A stretch of 7,191 bases of DNA from Porticoccaceae bacterium. Lineage in GTDB: Bacteria; Pseudomonadota; Gammaproteobacteria; Pseudomonadales; Porticoccaceae. A program made the translations under genes and the position numbers. Positions 1 to 6,498 of this stretch are shown in pieces; the first letter of the stretch is position 1, and the number at the start of each line of letters is the position of its first letter. The DNA is taken from positions 1-7,191 of the forward strand of contig JASLVT010000064.1 in NCBI GenBank assembly GCA_030741175.1, in the 5' to 3' direction. The notes under the pieces are model-generated. The model was not told the DNA's origin. It was given only the letters and a program-made list of their open reading frames with translations, and ran no database searches.

Positions 1-902
1 TGCGCCTGATCAGCCGGCATGCCGTGCTCTATACCGAGATGATTACGACCGGTGCTATTCTCCATGGCGATACCCATCACCATCTGCATATGGATGCATT
101 TGAGCATCCGGTGGCGTTGCAATTGGGCGGCAGTGACCCGGCTGATTTAGCCAAGGCCTGTGTCTTGGCCAGTCGTTATGACTATGCTGAGATCAATCTT
201 AACTGCGGCTGTCCCAGTGATCGGGTGCAGAATGGAATGTTTGGCGCCGTTATGATGAAGAATGCGCGGATTACCGCTGACTGTGTGGCGGCTATGCAGG
301 ATGCGGTGGATTTACCTATCACGGTGAAGCACCGTATCGGGGTTGATGATTTCGATAGCTATGACTTTCTCTGTGAGTTTGTCGATAAGGTGGCGCAAAG
401 CGGCTGTCAAACCTTTCTGGTGCATGCGCGCAAAGCCTGGCTAAAGGGCCTTAGCCCAAAGCAAAATCGCGAAATTCCAGAGCTCAATTATCAACGGGTG
501 TATCAATTAAAGGCGGATTTCCCGCAGTTGGAAATTATTATTAATGGCGGCGTCACTACATTGGCCCAGTCTGTGGAGCATCTTGAGCATCTCGATGGGG
601 TGATGGTGGGTCGTGAGGCCTATACCAACCCCTACTTGCTGGCGACTGTTGATCAGCAAATCTACGGCTCGACTGAGCCTGTTATCAGCCGCGAAAAAAT
701 CGCTGAAGCCTTTGTTAATTATGTGGATAATGAGCTGTCGAAAGGTACAAAATTACAGGCTATGACCCGACATATTTTAGGGCTTTTTCACGGCATGCCC
801 GGCGCCAGACAATACCGGCGGCATATTAGTGAAAACGCTTATAAACCCGATGCGACCATTGATGTGTTAACCGCGGCTCTGGCAAAAACAACAGCATTTT
901 AA
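1..902 (+). CDS. dusA: tRNA-dihydrouridine(20/20a) synthase DusA, 5' partial
   Basis: This is an FMN-dependent, NADPH-using enzyme that reduces uridines 20 and 20a in the D-loop of tRNA. The reading frame stays open to the left edge and encodes RLISRHAVLYTEM, which matches the conserved N-terminal part of DusA. The true start therefore lies outside the window, and the GTG at 24 is an internal Val codon. Visible landmarks are NLNCGCPSDRVQ, whose second Cys (TGT at 210-212, in GCPS) is the expected catalytic acid; KHRIGVDD; HARKAWLKGLSP; the phosphate-binding IINGGV and DGVMVGREAY of the TIM barrel; and a C-terminal RRHISENAYKP typical of DusA. About 299 residues are present out of roughly 320-340 usual, so only a short N-terminus is missing. 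It stops (TAA) 18 bp before talB and probably shares its transcript. The DusA subfamily is preferred over DusB or DusC because of the NCGCPSDRVQ and HARKAWLKGL motifs. Confidence 0.96.
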   Translation, partial: RLISRHAVLYTEMITTGAILHGDTHHHLHMDAFEHPVALQLGGSDPADLAKACVLASRYDYAEINLNCGCPSDRVQNGMFGAVMMKNARITADCVAAMQDAVDLPITVKHRIGVDDFDSYDFLCEFVDKVAQSGCQTFLVHARKAWLKGLSPKQNREIPELNYQRVYQLKADFPQLEIIINGGVTTLAQSVEHLEHLDGVMVGREAYTNPYLLATVDQQIYGSTEPVISREKIAEAFVNYVDNELSKGTKLQAMTRHILGLFHGMPGARQYRRHISENAYKPDATIDVLTAALAKTTAF

Positions 903-920
903 ATCTAGGACTCTCTCTCG

Positions 921-1886
921 ATGACCAATAAAAGCAAGCTAGATCAATTAAAAGAAATGACCACGGTAGTGGCCGATACTGGCGACTTTGATGCCATTGC
1001 GCAGTATTCACCCGAGGATGCAACAACCAACCCCTCCCTACTTCTAAAGGCGGCGCAGATGCCCGCCTATCGCAGCTTGGTCGAGGAGGTTATTGGCTCT
1101 GTTAGCAGCGGCAAACTATCCTCTGATGAGCAACTGTCCGCTTGCATGGATCAACTGGCAGTTAGTTTTGGCGAGAAAATTTTAGCCACTATTCCCGGGC
1201 GTGTTTCCACTGAGGTGGATGCGCGGCTCTCGTTTGACTGTGTCGGCTCGATTGCCAAGGCACGGCAGTTGATTGCACTGTATGAACAGGCCGGTATTGG
1301 CAAGGAGCGAGTGCTTATTAAAATGGCCTCCACTTGGGAAGGTATTCGCGCGGCGGAACAGTTGGAAAAAGAAGGTATCAACTGCAATCTAACGCTACTG
1401 TTTAACTTTACTCAGGCGGTTGCTGCCGCTGATGCAGGGGCCTTTCTAATCTCGCCCTTTGTCGGCCGTATTCTCGACTGGTACAAGGCCAACACGGGCC
1501 TTACCGACTATGCACCCGCCGATGATCCCGGCGTGCAGTCGGTCACCCGCATCTATAACTATTACAAACAGTCTGGCTATAACACCATTGTTATGGGCGC
1601 CAGTTTCCGCAATACCGATGAGATCACTGAACTAGCCGGCTGTGACCGTCTGACCATTAGCCCGCAATTGCTTCAAGCACTGGATGATGACTACGGTCTG
1701 CTCGAGCGCAAATTAGACCCAGCGGCGACCGGCGATAAAATTCACTATCGTCTCGGTGGAGAAGCGGCTTTCCGCTATGAGCTCAATGATGATTCCATGG
1801 CCACCGAAAAACTCTCCGATGGCATCCGCGCCTTTGTCGCCGATCAAGTTAAATTGGAAACCTGGTTGCGAGATATCCAATTATGA
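921..1886 (+). CDS. talB: Transaldolase (TalB type)
   Basis: Cytosolic enzyme of the non-oxidative pentose phosphate pathway. It moves a dihydroxyacetone unit from sedoheptulose-7-phosphate to glyceraldehyde-3-phosphate, giving erythrose-4-phosphate and fructose-6-phosphate. At 321 residues it is close to E. coli TalB (317). The Schiff-base lysine is K134 in [12 protein letters not shown]. The other active-site positions known from TalB are all present with a two-residue offset: D19 in VVADTGD, N37 in ATTNPSL, E98 in VSTEVDAR, N156 in NCNLTLLF and S178 in ISPFVGRI. These define a classical long (TalA/TalB) transaldolase, not the short TalC/fructose-6-phosphate aldolase form. The ATG at 921 follows an AGGA at 907-910 with a rather long 10-nt spacer and lies 18 bp after dusA. 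The stop TGA overlaps the ATG of the next gene (ATGA at 1883-1886), which suggests translational coupling. Confidence 0.97.
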   Translation: MTNKSKLDQLKEMTTVVADTGDFDAIAQYSPEDATTNPSLLLKAAQMPAYRSLVEEVIGSVSSGKLSSDEQLSACMDQLAVSFGEKILATIPGRVSTEVDARLSFDCVGSIAKARQLIALYEQAGIGKERVLIKMASTWEGIRAAEQLEKEGINCNLTLLFNFTQAVAAADAGAFLISPFVGRILDWYKANTGLTDYAPADDPGVQSVTRIYNYYKQSGYNTIVMGASFRNTDEITELAGCDRLTISPQLLQALDDDYGLLERKLDPAATGDKIHYRLGGEAAFRYELNDDSMATEKLSDGIRAFVADQVKLETWLRDIQL

Positions 1887-2329
1887 TCGATAGGATTAAA
1901 AACTTTTTTTCCAAAAATGTGCTGGAACCAGAGGATCAAGGGGTAAAGACCGAGCAATTGGCCGCTGCCGCCCTACTGGTGGAAGTGATGGTAATCGATG
2001 GCGATTTGGACGAACAGGAGCTGGCATCTATTAGTCAGACCCTGTGTCAGATCTTGTCCTTATCCAGCGAGCAGGTTGATGAGCTTATTAGCTTATCGCG
2101 AGATGAGGTGGCAGAGGCCACCTCGCTGTATCAGTTTACCCGCGAGATCAACACACATTTCAGTACTGAACAGAAAATGAATCTGCTAACCGCTATGTGG
2201 CGTGTGGCCTTTGCCGATGGTCATCTCGACAAACATGAAGAGGGCATTATTCGGCGCGTTGCCGATCTACTGCATATCCTGCACAGCGACTATATCCGCT
2301 GTAAATTAGCCGCCAGAGATCAGTCATAA
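1883..2329 (+). CDS. TerB-like domain protein (TerB/COG4103 type), function unknown
   Basis: A 148-residue, mostly helical, cytosolic-looking protein with no signal peptide or membrane segment. It carries two similar acidic motifs, DGDLDEQE (residues 39-46) and DGHLDKHEE (112-120). Each is preceded by a helix ([10 protein letters not shown] and [11 protein letters not shown]). This paired pattern is characteristic of the TerB-like (TerB/DjlA-N) fold, where the acidic residues may bind metal. Family members are often named 'tellurite resistance' proteins, but no other ter gene is present here, so a tellurite role is not supported. The start is the ATG overlapping the talB stop by 4 bp. Only a weak GAGA-like ribosome site precedes it, so expression probably depends on reinitiation after talB. 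It ends only 6 bp from the end of the convergent aroC. Its partner or substrate cannot be told from sequence. Confidence 0.83.
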   Translation: MIDRIKNFFSKNVLEPEDQGVKTEQLAAAALLVEVMVIDGDLDEQELASISQTLCQILSLSSEQVDELISLSRDEVAEATSLYQFTREINTHFSTEQKMNLLTAMWRVAFADGHLDKHEEGIIRRVADLLHILHSDYIRCKLAARDQS

Positions 2330-2335
2330 TCCCGT

Positions 2336-3421
2336 TTAAATCGGTTCTAAACCCGAATCCACATCGGCATTTTGCCCACGGTGACGGAGATAATGGTCCA
2401 TCAGCGTAATCGCCAACATGGCTTCGGCAATGGGTACGGCACGAATACCTACACAGGGGTCATGGCGACCAGTGGTGATCACCTCGGCGGATGCACCGGC
2501 GGTATCTATTGACTGCCCGGGGATCCTTATACTCGAGGTCGGCTTTAGCGCCAGATGCGCCACAATATCCTGACCTGAGGAAATACCACCCAGCACACCA
2601 CCTGAGTTATTCGATAGAAAGCCATCGGGCGATAGCTCATCGCGGTGCTCGGTGCCCTTCTGCGCCACCACATCAAAACCCGCACCCAATTCAACGCCCT
2701 TCACAGCATTGATACCCATTAGGCTATGGGCCAGTTCGGCATCGAGTCGATCAAATATCGGCTCACCCAACCCCACTGGCATATTTTTCGCCACAACGGT
2801 GACCTTGGCACCAATGGAATCGCCCTCTTTACTCAACGCCTGCATATAGGTTTCCAGCTCGGGCACCTTGGCTGCATCGGGGAAAAAGAATGGGTTAGTT
2901 TCAATCACCGCTTGATCAAAGTTCTCGGCCACCACGGGGCCGAGCTGAGAGACATAGCCAAAAATCTCTATGCCCAAACGCTGTTTCAGGTATTTTTTTG
3001 CGATGCCACCGGCGGCCACACGCATGGCTGTCTCACGGGCAGAACTGCGCCCGCCACCGCGATAGTCGCGCTCACCATACTTCTGATGATAGGTATAATC
3101 TGCATGAGAAGGTCTAAATAAGTCTTTGATTTTACTGTAATCTTTTGACTTCTGATCTTTGTTTTCGATAATCATGCCAATCGCAGTCCCGGTGGTTTTA
3201 CCCTCGAACACACCGGAGAGAATCTTGACCTCATCATCCTCTTTTCGCTGGGTGGTGTAGCGGGACTGACCGGGCTTGCGGCGATCTAAATCAGGCTGTA
3301 AATCAGCGGCACTGATTTCTAATCCGGGAGGACAGCCATCAACAATACAACCAATGGCCAGACCATGGCTCTCACCAAAGCTGGTTACGGTAAATAGTTT
3401 TCCTATGGAGTTTCCTGACAT
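2336..3421 (-). CDS. aroC: Chorismate synthase
   Basis: Last step of the shikimate pathway: it converts 5-enolpyruvylshikimate-3-phosphate to chorismate, using reduced FMN as cofactor. Chorismate supplies aromatic amino acids, folate precursors and quinones. At 361 residues it has the same length as E. coli AroC. All family signatures are present: GESHG (16-20, with invariant H19), [11 protein letters not shown] followed by [14 protein letters not shown] (106-131, with the second invariant His at 106), [21 protein letters not shown], and [17 protein letters not shown] (319-335). The ATG is preceded by GAGA (complement of 3427-3430) five bases upstream. It follows prmB after a 53-bp gap, the same order as in E. 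coli, so the two probably share a transcript. A TATAAT in the gap may give aroC its own promoter as well. Nothing in the protein looks unusual. Confidence 0.98.
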   Translation of the reverse strand: MSGNSIGKLFTVTSFGESHGLAIGCIVDGCPPGLEISAADLQPDLDRRKPGQSRYTTQRKEDDEVKILSGVFEGKTTGTAIGMIIENKDQKSKDYSKIKDLFRPSHADYTYHQKYGERDYRGGGRSSARETAMRVAAGGIAKKYLKQRLGIEIFGYVSQLGPVVAENFDQAVIETNPFFFPDAAKVPELETYMQALSKEGDSIGAKVTVVAKNMPVGLGEPIFDRLDAELAHSLMGINAVKGVELGAGFDVVAQKGTEHRDELSPDGFLSNNSGGVLGGISSGQDIVAHLALKPTSSIRIPGQSIDTAGASAEVITTGRHDPCVGIRAVPIAEAMLAITLMDHYLRHRGQNADVDSGLEPI

Positions 3422-3462
3422 GGTTTTCTCAAGTTAATCAGTGGCTGTTATTAATAGCGGGG

Positions 3463-3468
3463 ATTATA
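3463..3468 (-). promoter_or_regulatory. Candidate -10 element for aroC inside the prmB-aroC gap
   Basis: The minus strand carries a perfect TATAAT followed by CCCCGC, just after the prmB stop codon. It would give a leader of roughly 35 nt to the aroC ATG at 3421. The -35 region at the usual distance (GGGAAT, within the prmB 3' end) matches poorly. It may provide aroC transcription independent of prmB. Confidence 0.35.
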
Positions 3469-3474
3469 CGTAAA

Positions 3475-4386
3475 TCAGACAAAAGATTCCCGAAATTCGA
3501 GGAGTTGTTCACGCGTAAGTACAAAAACACCGGCATCGCCCTCAGTAAACGACAACCATAGAAATGGGATACTAGGAAACGCCTTTTCCAACGCTACCGA
3601 TGAATTACCCACTTCCACCACCAATACACCCTGCTCAGTCAGCCGTTGTGCCGCTTCACGCAACAGTCGGCGAGTAAAATCCAGCCCATCGACGCCAGAG
3701 GCCAAGGCCAGTTCTGGTTCGTGCTGATACTCCTCCGGCATGGTCGCTAAATCGGTCGCATCGACATAGGGCGGGTTGCTCACAATTAAATCAAAACGCT
3801 GATTATTAAGGCCATCAAATAGATCGGACTGTACCGCCACTACCCTATCCCCAAGCTGATGCTGGGCAATATTCTGTTGCGCAATAGCCAGCGCATCCGC
3901 TGAGATATCGCTCAATACCACCTGCGCCTGCTCAAATGCATAGGCACAGGCAATGCCAATGCAGCCGCTACCGGTGCAGAGATCGAGCACATTGTCTGGT
4001 TCCGACTCACACCAGGGCTGAAAGCCATTGTAGATAAGCTCTGCTATGGGTGATCGGGGAATAATAACCCGTTGATCGACGTTAAAAGCTAGACCGCAAA
4101 ACCATGCGGTACCAGTTAAATAAGGCGCGGGGATACGCTCATCCACGCGGCGCTGAAAAAGCGCCCATACATCAGCTTGCTGCTGTGCCGTGAGTATTTC
4201 AGATAACTTAGAGCGATCGGCATCCGGAGGTAGGTCGAGTACAAAAGACAGCAGATACACCGCTTCATCCCAGGCATTGGTGGTGCCATGGCCGAAATAG
4301 AGCCCCTGAGATTCAAATAACTGCTCGCCCATCTCAAGCATGCTGGCAACGGTGACGGACTCTGTGTTATTTGGGTTTTTTGCCAT
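3475..4386 (-). CDS. prmB: Ribosomal protein L3 N5-glutamine methyltransferase PrmB
   Basis: S-adenosylmethionine-dependent enzyme that methylates a glutamine side chain of ribosomal protein L3. It has 303 residues against about 310 in E. coli. Visible features are the N-terminal FGHGTTNAWDEAVYL (31-45), typical of PrmB; VDERIPAPYLTGTAWFCGLAF (81-101); the linker VIIPRSPIAELI (107-118); AdoMet motif I DLCTGSGCIGIA (135-146); and the catalytic NPPY (204-207) that positions the target glutamine amide. The GHGT..WDEA and RSPIAEL segments separate it from PrmC/HemK, the release-factor enzyme. The ATG at 4386 has only a weak ribosome site (AGAAATAACC context), so the exact start is slightly uncertain. 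The next in-frame Met codon lies at residue 16 and would remove sequence upstream of the conserved part only. It is the first gene of the prmB-aroC unit and is divergent from folE. Confidence 0.95.
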   Translation of the reverse strand: MAKNPNNTESVTVASMLEMGEQLFESQGLYFGHGTTNAWDEAVYLLSFVLDLPPDADRSKLSEILTAQQQADVWALFQRRVDERIPAPYLTGTAWFCGLAFNVDQRVIIPRSPIAELIYNGFQPWCESEPDNVLDLCTGSGCIGIACAYAFEQAQVVLSDISADALAIAQQNIAQHQLGDRVVAVQSDLFDGLNNQRFDLIVSNPPYVDATDLATMPEEYQHEPELALASGVDGLDFTRRLLREAAQRLTEQGVLVVEVGNSSVALEKAFPSIPFLWLSFTEGDAGVFVLTREQLLEFRESFV

Positions 4387-4415
4387 GGTTATTTCTATAT
4401 CTAAGAACGGTCATT

Positions 4416-4421
4416 ATTTTA
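4416..4421 (-). promoter_or_regulatory. Candidate -10 element for prmB
   Basis: On the minus strand this reads TAAAAT, 5 of 6 matches to the sigma-70 -10 consensus. It would start transcription about 20-25 bases before the prmB ATG at 4386. The expected -35 position (about 4439-4444, CAGACC on the minus strand) is a poor match, so the promoter is either weak, activator-dependent or miscalled. Confidence 0.3.
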
Positions 4422-4440
4422 CCCGTGAAACTAGTAATGG

Positions 4441-4465
4441 TCTGCACTTTATTAGAAAATGCAGA
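4441..4465. promoter_or_regulatory. Interrupted palindrome in the prmB-folE divergent region, possible operator
   Basis: The 25-bp dyad has outer arms TCTGCA (4441-4446) and TGCAGA (4460-4465), a one-base mismatch, inner arms TTT (4448-4450) and AAA (4456-4458), and centre ATTAG. It has no trailing T-run, so it is not a terminator. A weak folE promoter could overlap it: GTGAAA at 4425-4430, a 17-nt spacer, then TTTATT at 4448-4453, each matching consensus at 4 of 6 bases. The left arm also covers where a -35 for prmB would fall. I do not recognise it as a known regulator's box. A chance AT-rich dyad remains possible. Confidence 0.4.
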
Positions 4466-4488
4466 GGTAAAAACAAAATAAATGTCAT

Positions 4489-4493
4489 AAGGA
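4489..4493 (+). promoter_or_regulatory. Shine-Dalgarno site that decides the folE start
   Basis: AAGGA lies directly against the ATG at 4494 (no spacer) but 6 nt before the in-frame ATG at 4500. Normal spacing therefore favours 4500, giving a protein beginning [10 protein letters not shown]. The site overlaps the TAA of a two-codon ATG-TCA-TAA reading frame at 4482-4490. Confidence 0.7.
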
Positions 4494-4499
4494 ATGACC

Positions 4500-5045
4500 A
4501 TGAAAGAGCACTACGCCAAAATTATCGAAAGCACTGGCGAAGATATTACCCGCGCAGGTTTATTAGACACACCCCAGCGAGCAGCTACGGCTTTTGCCTA
4601 TCTCACCAGTGGTTATGATATGGATTTAGATGAGGTGGTGAACAATGCACTCTTCCCCTCTGACTCTGAAGAAATGGTGATAGTTAAGGATATCGAGCTC
4701 TTCTCTCTCTGTGAGCACCACTTACTGCCTTTTATCGGCAAATGCCATGTCGCCTATATCCCCAACGGCAAAGTGTTAGGTCTCTCCAAAGTGGCTAGAG
4801 TGGTCGATATGTTTGCGCGCCGCTTGCAAATTCAAGAGGCACTGGCGCAGCAAGTGGCATCAACTATTCAGGAGGTTACTGACGCCCGTGGTGTCGCGGT
4901 AATCGTTGAAGCTAAACATATGTGTATGATGATGCGTGGTGTTGAGAAACAAAACTCGTCGATGAAAACCTCTGCCATGTTGGGTAGCTTCCGCACCGAA
5001 CAGGCAACTCGCACCGAGTTTTTAGCCCTGCTAAACAACCAGTAG
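4500..5045 (+). CDS. folE: GTP cyclohydrolase I (FolE, type IA)
   Basis: Zinc enzyme that opens GTP and rearranges it to 7,8-dihydroneopterin triphosphate, the first step of tetrahydrofolate synthesis. It can also feed 7-deazaguanine (queuosine) synthesis. From the ATG at 4500 it has 181 residues, near the length of the shorter bacterial FolE proteins (E. coli has 222). CEHHLLPF gives zinc ligands C71 and H74 plus catalytic H73. The third zinc ligand is C142 in [40 protein letters not shown] and the C-terminal TSAMLGSF complete the pattern. All zinc ligands are present, so this is the zinc-dependent type IA enzyme and not FolE2. An in-frame ATG also exists at 4494, but it directly abuts the AAGGA ribosome site, whereas 4500 has a normal 6-nt spacer, so 4500 is preferred. 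It appears to be monocistronic: it is divergent from prmB and followed by a strong terminator. Confidence 0.96.
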   Translation: MKEHYAKIIESTGEDITRAGLLDTPQRAATAFAYLTSGYDMDLDEVVNNALFPSDSEEMVIVKDIELFSLCEHHLLPFIGKCHVAYIPNGKVLGLSKVARVVDMFARRLQIQEALAQQVASTIQEVTDARGVAVIVEAKHMCMMMRGVEKQNSSMKTSAMLGSFRTEQATRTEFLALLNNQ

Positions 5046-5060
5046 CTGACAGTAATCACA

Positions 5061-5100
5061 GCTGTCGAAAAACGGCTATCGAAAAGCAGCTATCGAATAA
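5061..5100 (+). repeat. Short tandem repeat, 14-bp period, just after folE
   Basis: Three successive imperfect units begin at 5061, 5075 and 5089: GCTGTCGAAAAACG, GCTATCGAAAAGCA and GCTATCGAATAA. The shared core is GCTrTCGAA, and the start-to-start distance is exactly 14 bp each time. The array lies in the folE 3' untranslated region and its last unit merges with the A-run of the terminator. It probably arose by slippage. No function is evident. Confidence 0.7.
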
Positions 5101-5134
5101 AAAAGCCCAACGCTATAACGTTGGGCTTTTTTAT
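5097..5134. terminator. Bidirectional intrinsic terminator between folE and the hydrolase gene
   Basis: A GC-rich perfect inverted repeat, GCCCAACG (5105-5112) and CGTTGGGC (5119-5126), surrounds the 6-nt loop CTATAA. It is flanked by an A-run on the left and a T-run on the right that extend the pairing to 16 bp (5097-5112 with 5119-5134). Both strands therefore carry a stem followed by a U-tract. The site lies between the convergent ends of folE (52 bp before the hairpin) and the gpsA-to-hydrolase unit (60 bp before it from the other side), so it should end both transcripts. Confidence 0.93.
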
Positions 5135-5193
5135 ATTTTGGAATGCTGATATTTCGTTATTGATAAACTTAGTGCTTTTGCAGTCCATCCATA

Positions 5194-6051
5194 TTAGCCA
5201 AATAGCGGCTGAATCTCTTTTGCCACCTGCTCTGCCTGCTCCTCCATATGCAGGTGGTGGGAACCAACTATCTGAACAACCTGCATATGCGGGATCAACT
5301 TAAAGGCCGCCGTTTGCGTTTCATCGGGTTTATATGCACTGTTTTGCGCCTGAACCAATATCACCGGTGCGCGAATAGCGGTTAAGAAAGCTTTTATATT
5401 GTCCGCCGATAACTTGATCATGGAAGCCGCTTTAAGGCGCTGATCATTGCGCCAATAGAACAACCCATCGGCCTCAACTACGCCCCGTTCGGCTAGAATA
5501 GAAGCAGCTTCATGTTCTAGTGGCACAAAGCCTTTGACTCGCGCTTGAACCGCGCGCTCGTAGTCGTCAAAAATGGTGGGAGACGCAGTGCTATAGCGTT
5601 TGTGTTCATGAATCGCGCGGGCAATCTGTTTGGGCATATTAGCGGCATCTGTAGGTGGCGGCATAAACCCGTCGATCATAGCCAATCTTTCAATCCGCTC
5701 AGGAAATGCGCCAGCTACCAAACCGGCAATCACTGCACCGCGAGAATGCCCCAACAGGCTAAAAGTCTTCCAGCCCATTTGATCAGCAACCGCCAATACA
5801 TCAGCCAGATCACACCAAATATCATAACTGGAATCCTGAGAGCGAAAGTCGCTGCGACCATGGCCAGCCAAGTCTAGGGCAATCACATGCAGATCTTTCA
5901 TATGGGGCAACATACGATCAAAACTATTGGCATTGTCCAACCAGCCATGTAACGCAATAACAGGAGGGTAACCTGAACGACCCCATTCTTTGGCTTGTAA
6001 TGTCAGCCCTTTATTTTCAAAGCTGCGCTCTCTTATAAATTCAATCGACAT
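5194..6051 (-). CDS. Alpha/beta hydrolase of the SERHL (serine hydrolase-like) type
   Basis: A 285-residue cytosolic alpha/beta-fold hydrolase with unknown substrate. The oxyanion region is LHGWLDNANSFDRMLP (34-49), with GHGRSD at 63-68. The nucleophile elbow is GHSRG with S103, and the likely catalytic His is H265 in GSHHLHME. FYWRNDQRLKAAS (198-210) and HGWLDN-SFDR strongly recall animal serine hydrolase-like protein (SERHL) and related bacterial proteins. The usual acid after strand 7 is not obvious (ILVQAQNSAYKPDE). D127 in AMIDGF, after strand 6, is a candidate instead. The ATG is preceded by GGAA (complement of 6057-6060) at 5 nt. It overlaps the end of sixA by 11 bp and is the last gene of the gpsA transcription unit, about 60 bp before the shared terminator. 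An esterase or lipase-like role in lipid metabolism is possible but only a guess from context. Confidence 0.85.
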   Translation of the reverse strand: MSIEFIRERSFENKGLTLQAKEWGRSGYPPVIALHGWLDNANSFDRMLPHMKDLHVIALDLAGHGRSDFRSQDSSYDIWCDLADVLAVADQMGWKTFSLLGHSRGAVIAGLVAGAFPERIERLAMIDGFMPPPTDAANMPKQIARAIHEHKRYSTASPTIFDDYERAVQARVKGFVPLEHEAASILAERGVVEADGLFYWRNDQRLKAASMIKLSADNIKAFLTAIRAPVILVQAQNSAYKPDETQTAAFKLIPHMQVVQIVGSHHLHMEEQAEQVAKEIQPLFG

Positions 6052-6490
6052 AATGATTCCAATGTAAAGTTGCCATTCCCTGTGCGGGATAATCCATGGA
6101 CAGTGATGCGAGGCTCGCGGTACCCATAGAGGTTGCTGTTTCTCCGGTTAAGTAATCAATTAACAAACCCACCAATGGCAAATGACTGACCAACAGCACA
6201 TTGCTCGCTTGATATTGCTGTAACAAGGCTTCCACCCGTCGCAAACTGCCGTTCGGCACCAGATCATCTGACCACTGAATTGATGTTGCTGCGGTTGCCT
6301 GAGCAAAAATCTCCGCCGTCTGAGCCGCCCTAACGTAGGGACTACTCAGCACCACTTGCGTTGCACTGATATCCCGATCATGCCGCAACATCTGCTTACG
6401 CACCTGTTCACGGCCGTAGACAGAGAGTTGTCGGGATTGATCTGGGCTACCCGCGTCGGCGTGCCCATGACGCAAGATCAGCAGTTGCAC
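6041..6490 (-). CDS. sixA: Phosphohistidine phosphatase SixA
   Basis: Small histidine phosphatase that in E. coli removes phosphate from phosphohistidine, acting on the ArcB histidine-containing phosphotransfer domain and on the nitrogen phosphotransferase protein NPr. It has 149 residues (E. coli 161) and is a single compact domain with no membrane segment. Catalytic residues of the family are visible: RHG at 7-9 with H8 as the phospho-acceptor, R54 in SSPYVRAAQTAE, and the second His H103 in LLVSHLPLVG. DLVPNG (76-81) is the usual SixA acid/phosphate-site segment. The start is GTG at 6490. No in-frame ATG lies between it and the upstream in-frame stop, and no good ribosome site is seen, so it may be translated by coupling to the DUF4389 gene ending 8 bp earlier. 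Its own end overlaps the hydrolase start by 11 bp. Confidence 0.93.
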   Translation of the reverse strand: MQLLILRHGHADAGSPDQSRQLSVYGREQVRKQMLRHDRDISATQVVLSSPYVRAAQTAEIFAQATAATSIQWSDDLVPNGSLRRVEALLQQYQASNVLLVSHLPLVGLLIDYLTGETATSMGTASLASLSMDYPAQGMATLHWNHYVD

Positions 6491-6498
6491 ATCAATGA

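Noticed and set aside
24..26. GTG as the dusA start codon
   Set aside because: The frame is open to the left edge and the upstream residues RLISRHA match conserved DusA sequence, so this is an internal Val codon and the gene is cut by the window edge.
75..95. His-rich stretch (DTHHHLHMD) in DusA as a metal-binding insert
   Set aside because: It falls in a variable segment next to the conserved TTGAILHGD and shows no ordered metal-site pattern; nothing suggests a separate function.
1883..2329. Tellurite resistance determinant
   Set aside because: Only a TerB-like fold is visible; there is no terA, terC, terD or terZ neighbour, so the resistance label is not justified.
2726..3121. 131-codon open frame on the plus strand
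   Set aside because: It lies wholly antisense to aroC, whose protein is conserved along its full length; the translation shows no recognisable domain.
4340..4618. 92-codon plus-strand frame across the prmB-folE region
   Set aside because: It overlaps the prmB 5' end in antisense and folE in another frame, and its sequence is not protein-like; the region is better read as a divergent promoter.
5045..5066. Second hairpin after folE (AGCTG/CAGCT, GACAG/CTGTC)
   Set aside because: The possible stems are short and mutually exclusive, with no T-run; the strong terminator at 5097-5134 is sufficient.
5545..5877. 110-codon open frame on the plus strand
   Set aside because: It is antisense to the hydrolase gene and encodes no recognisable domain, so it is best explained as a shadow.
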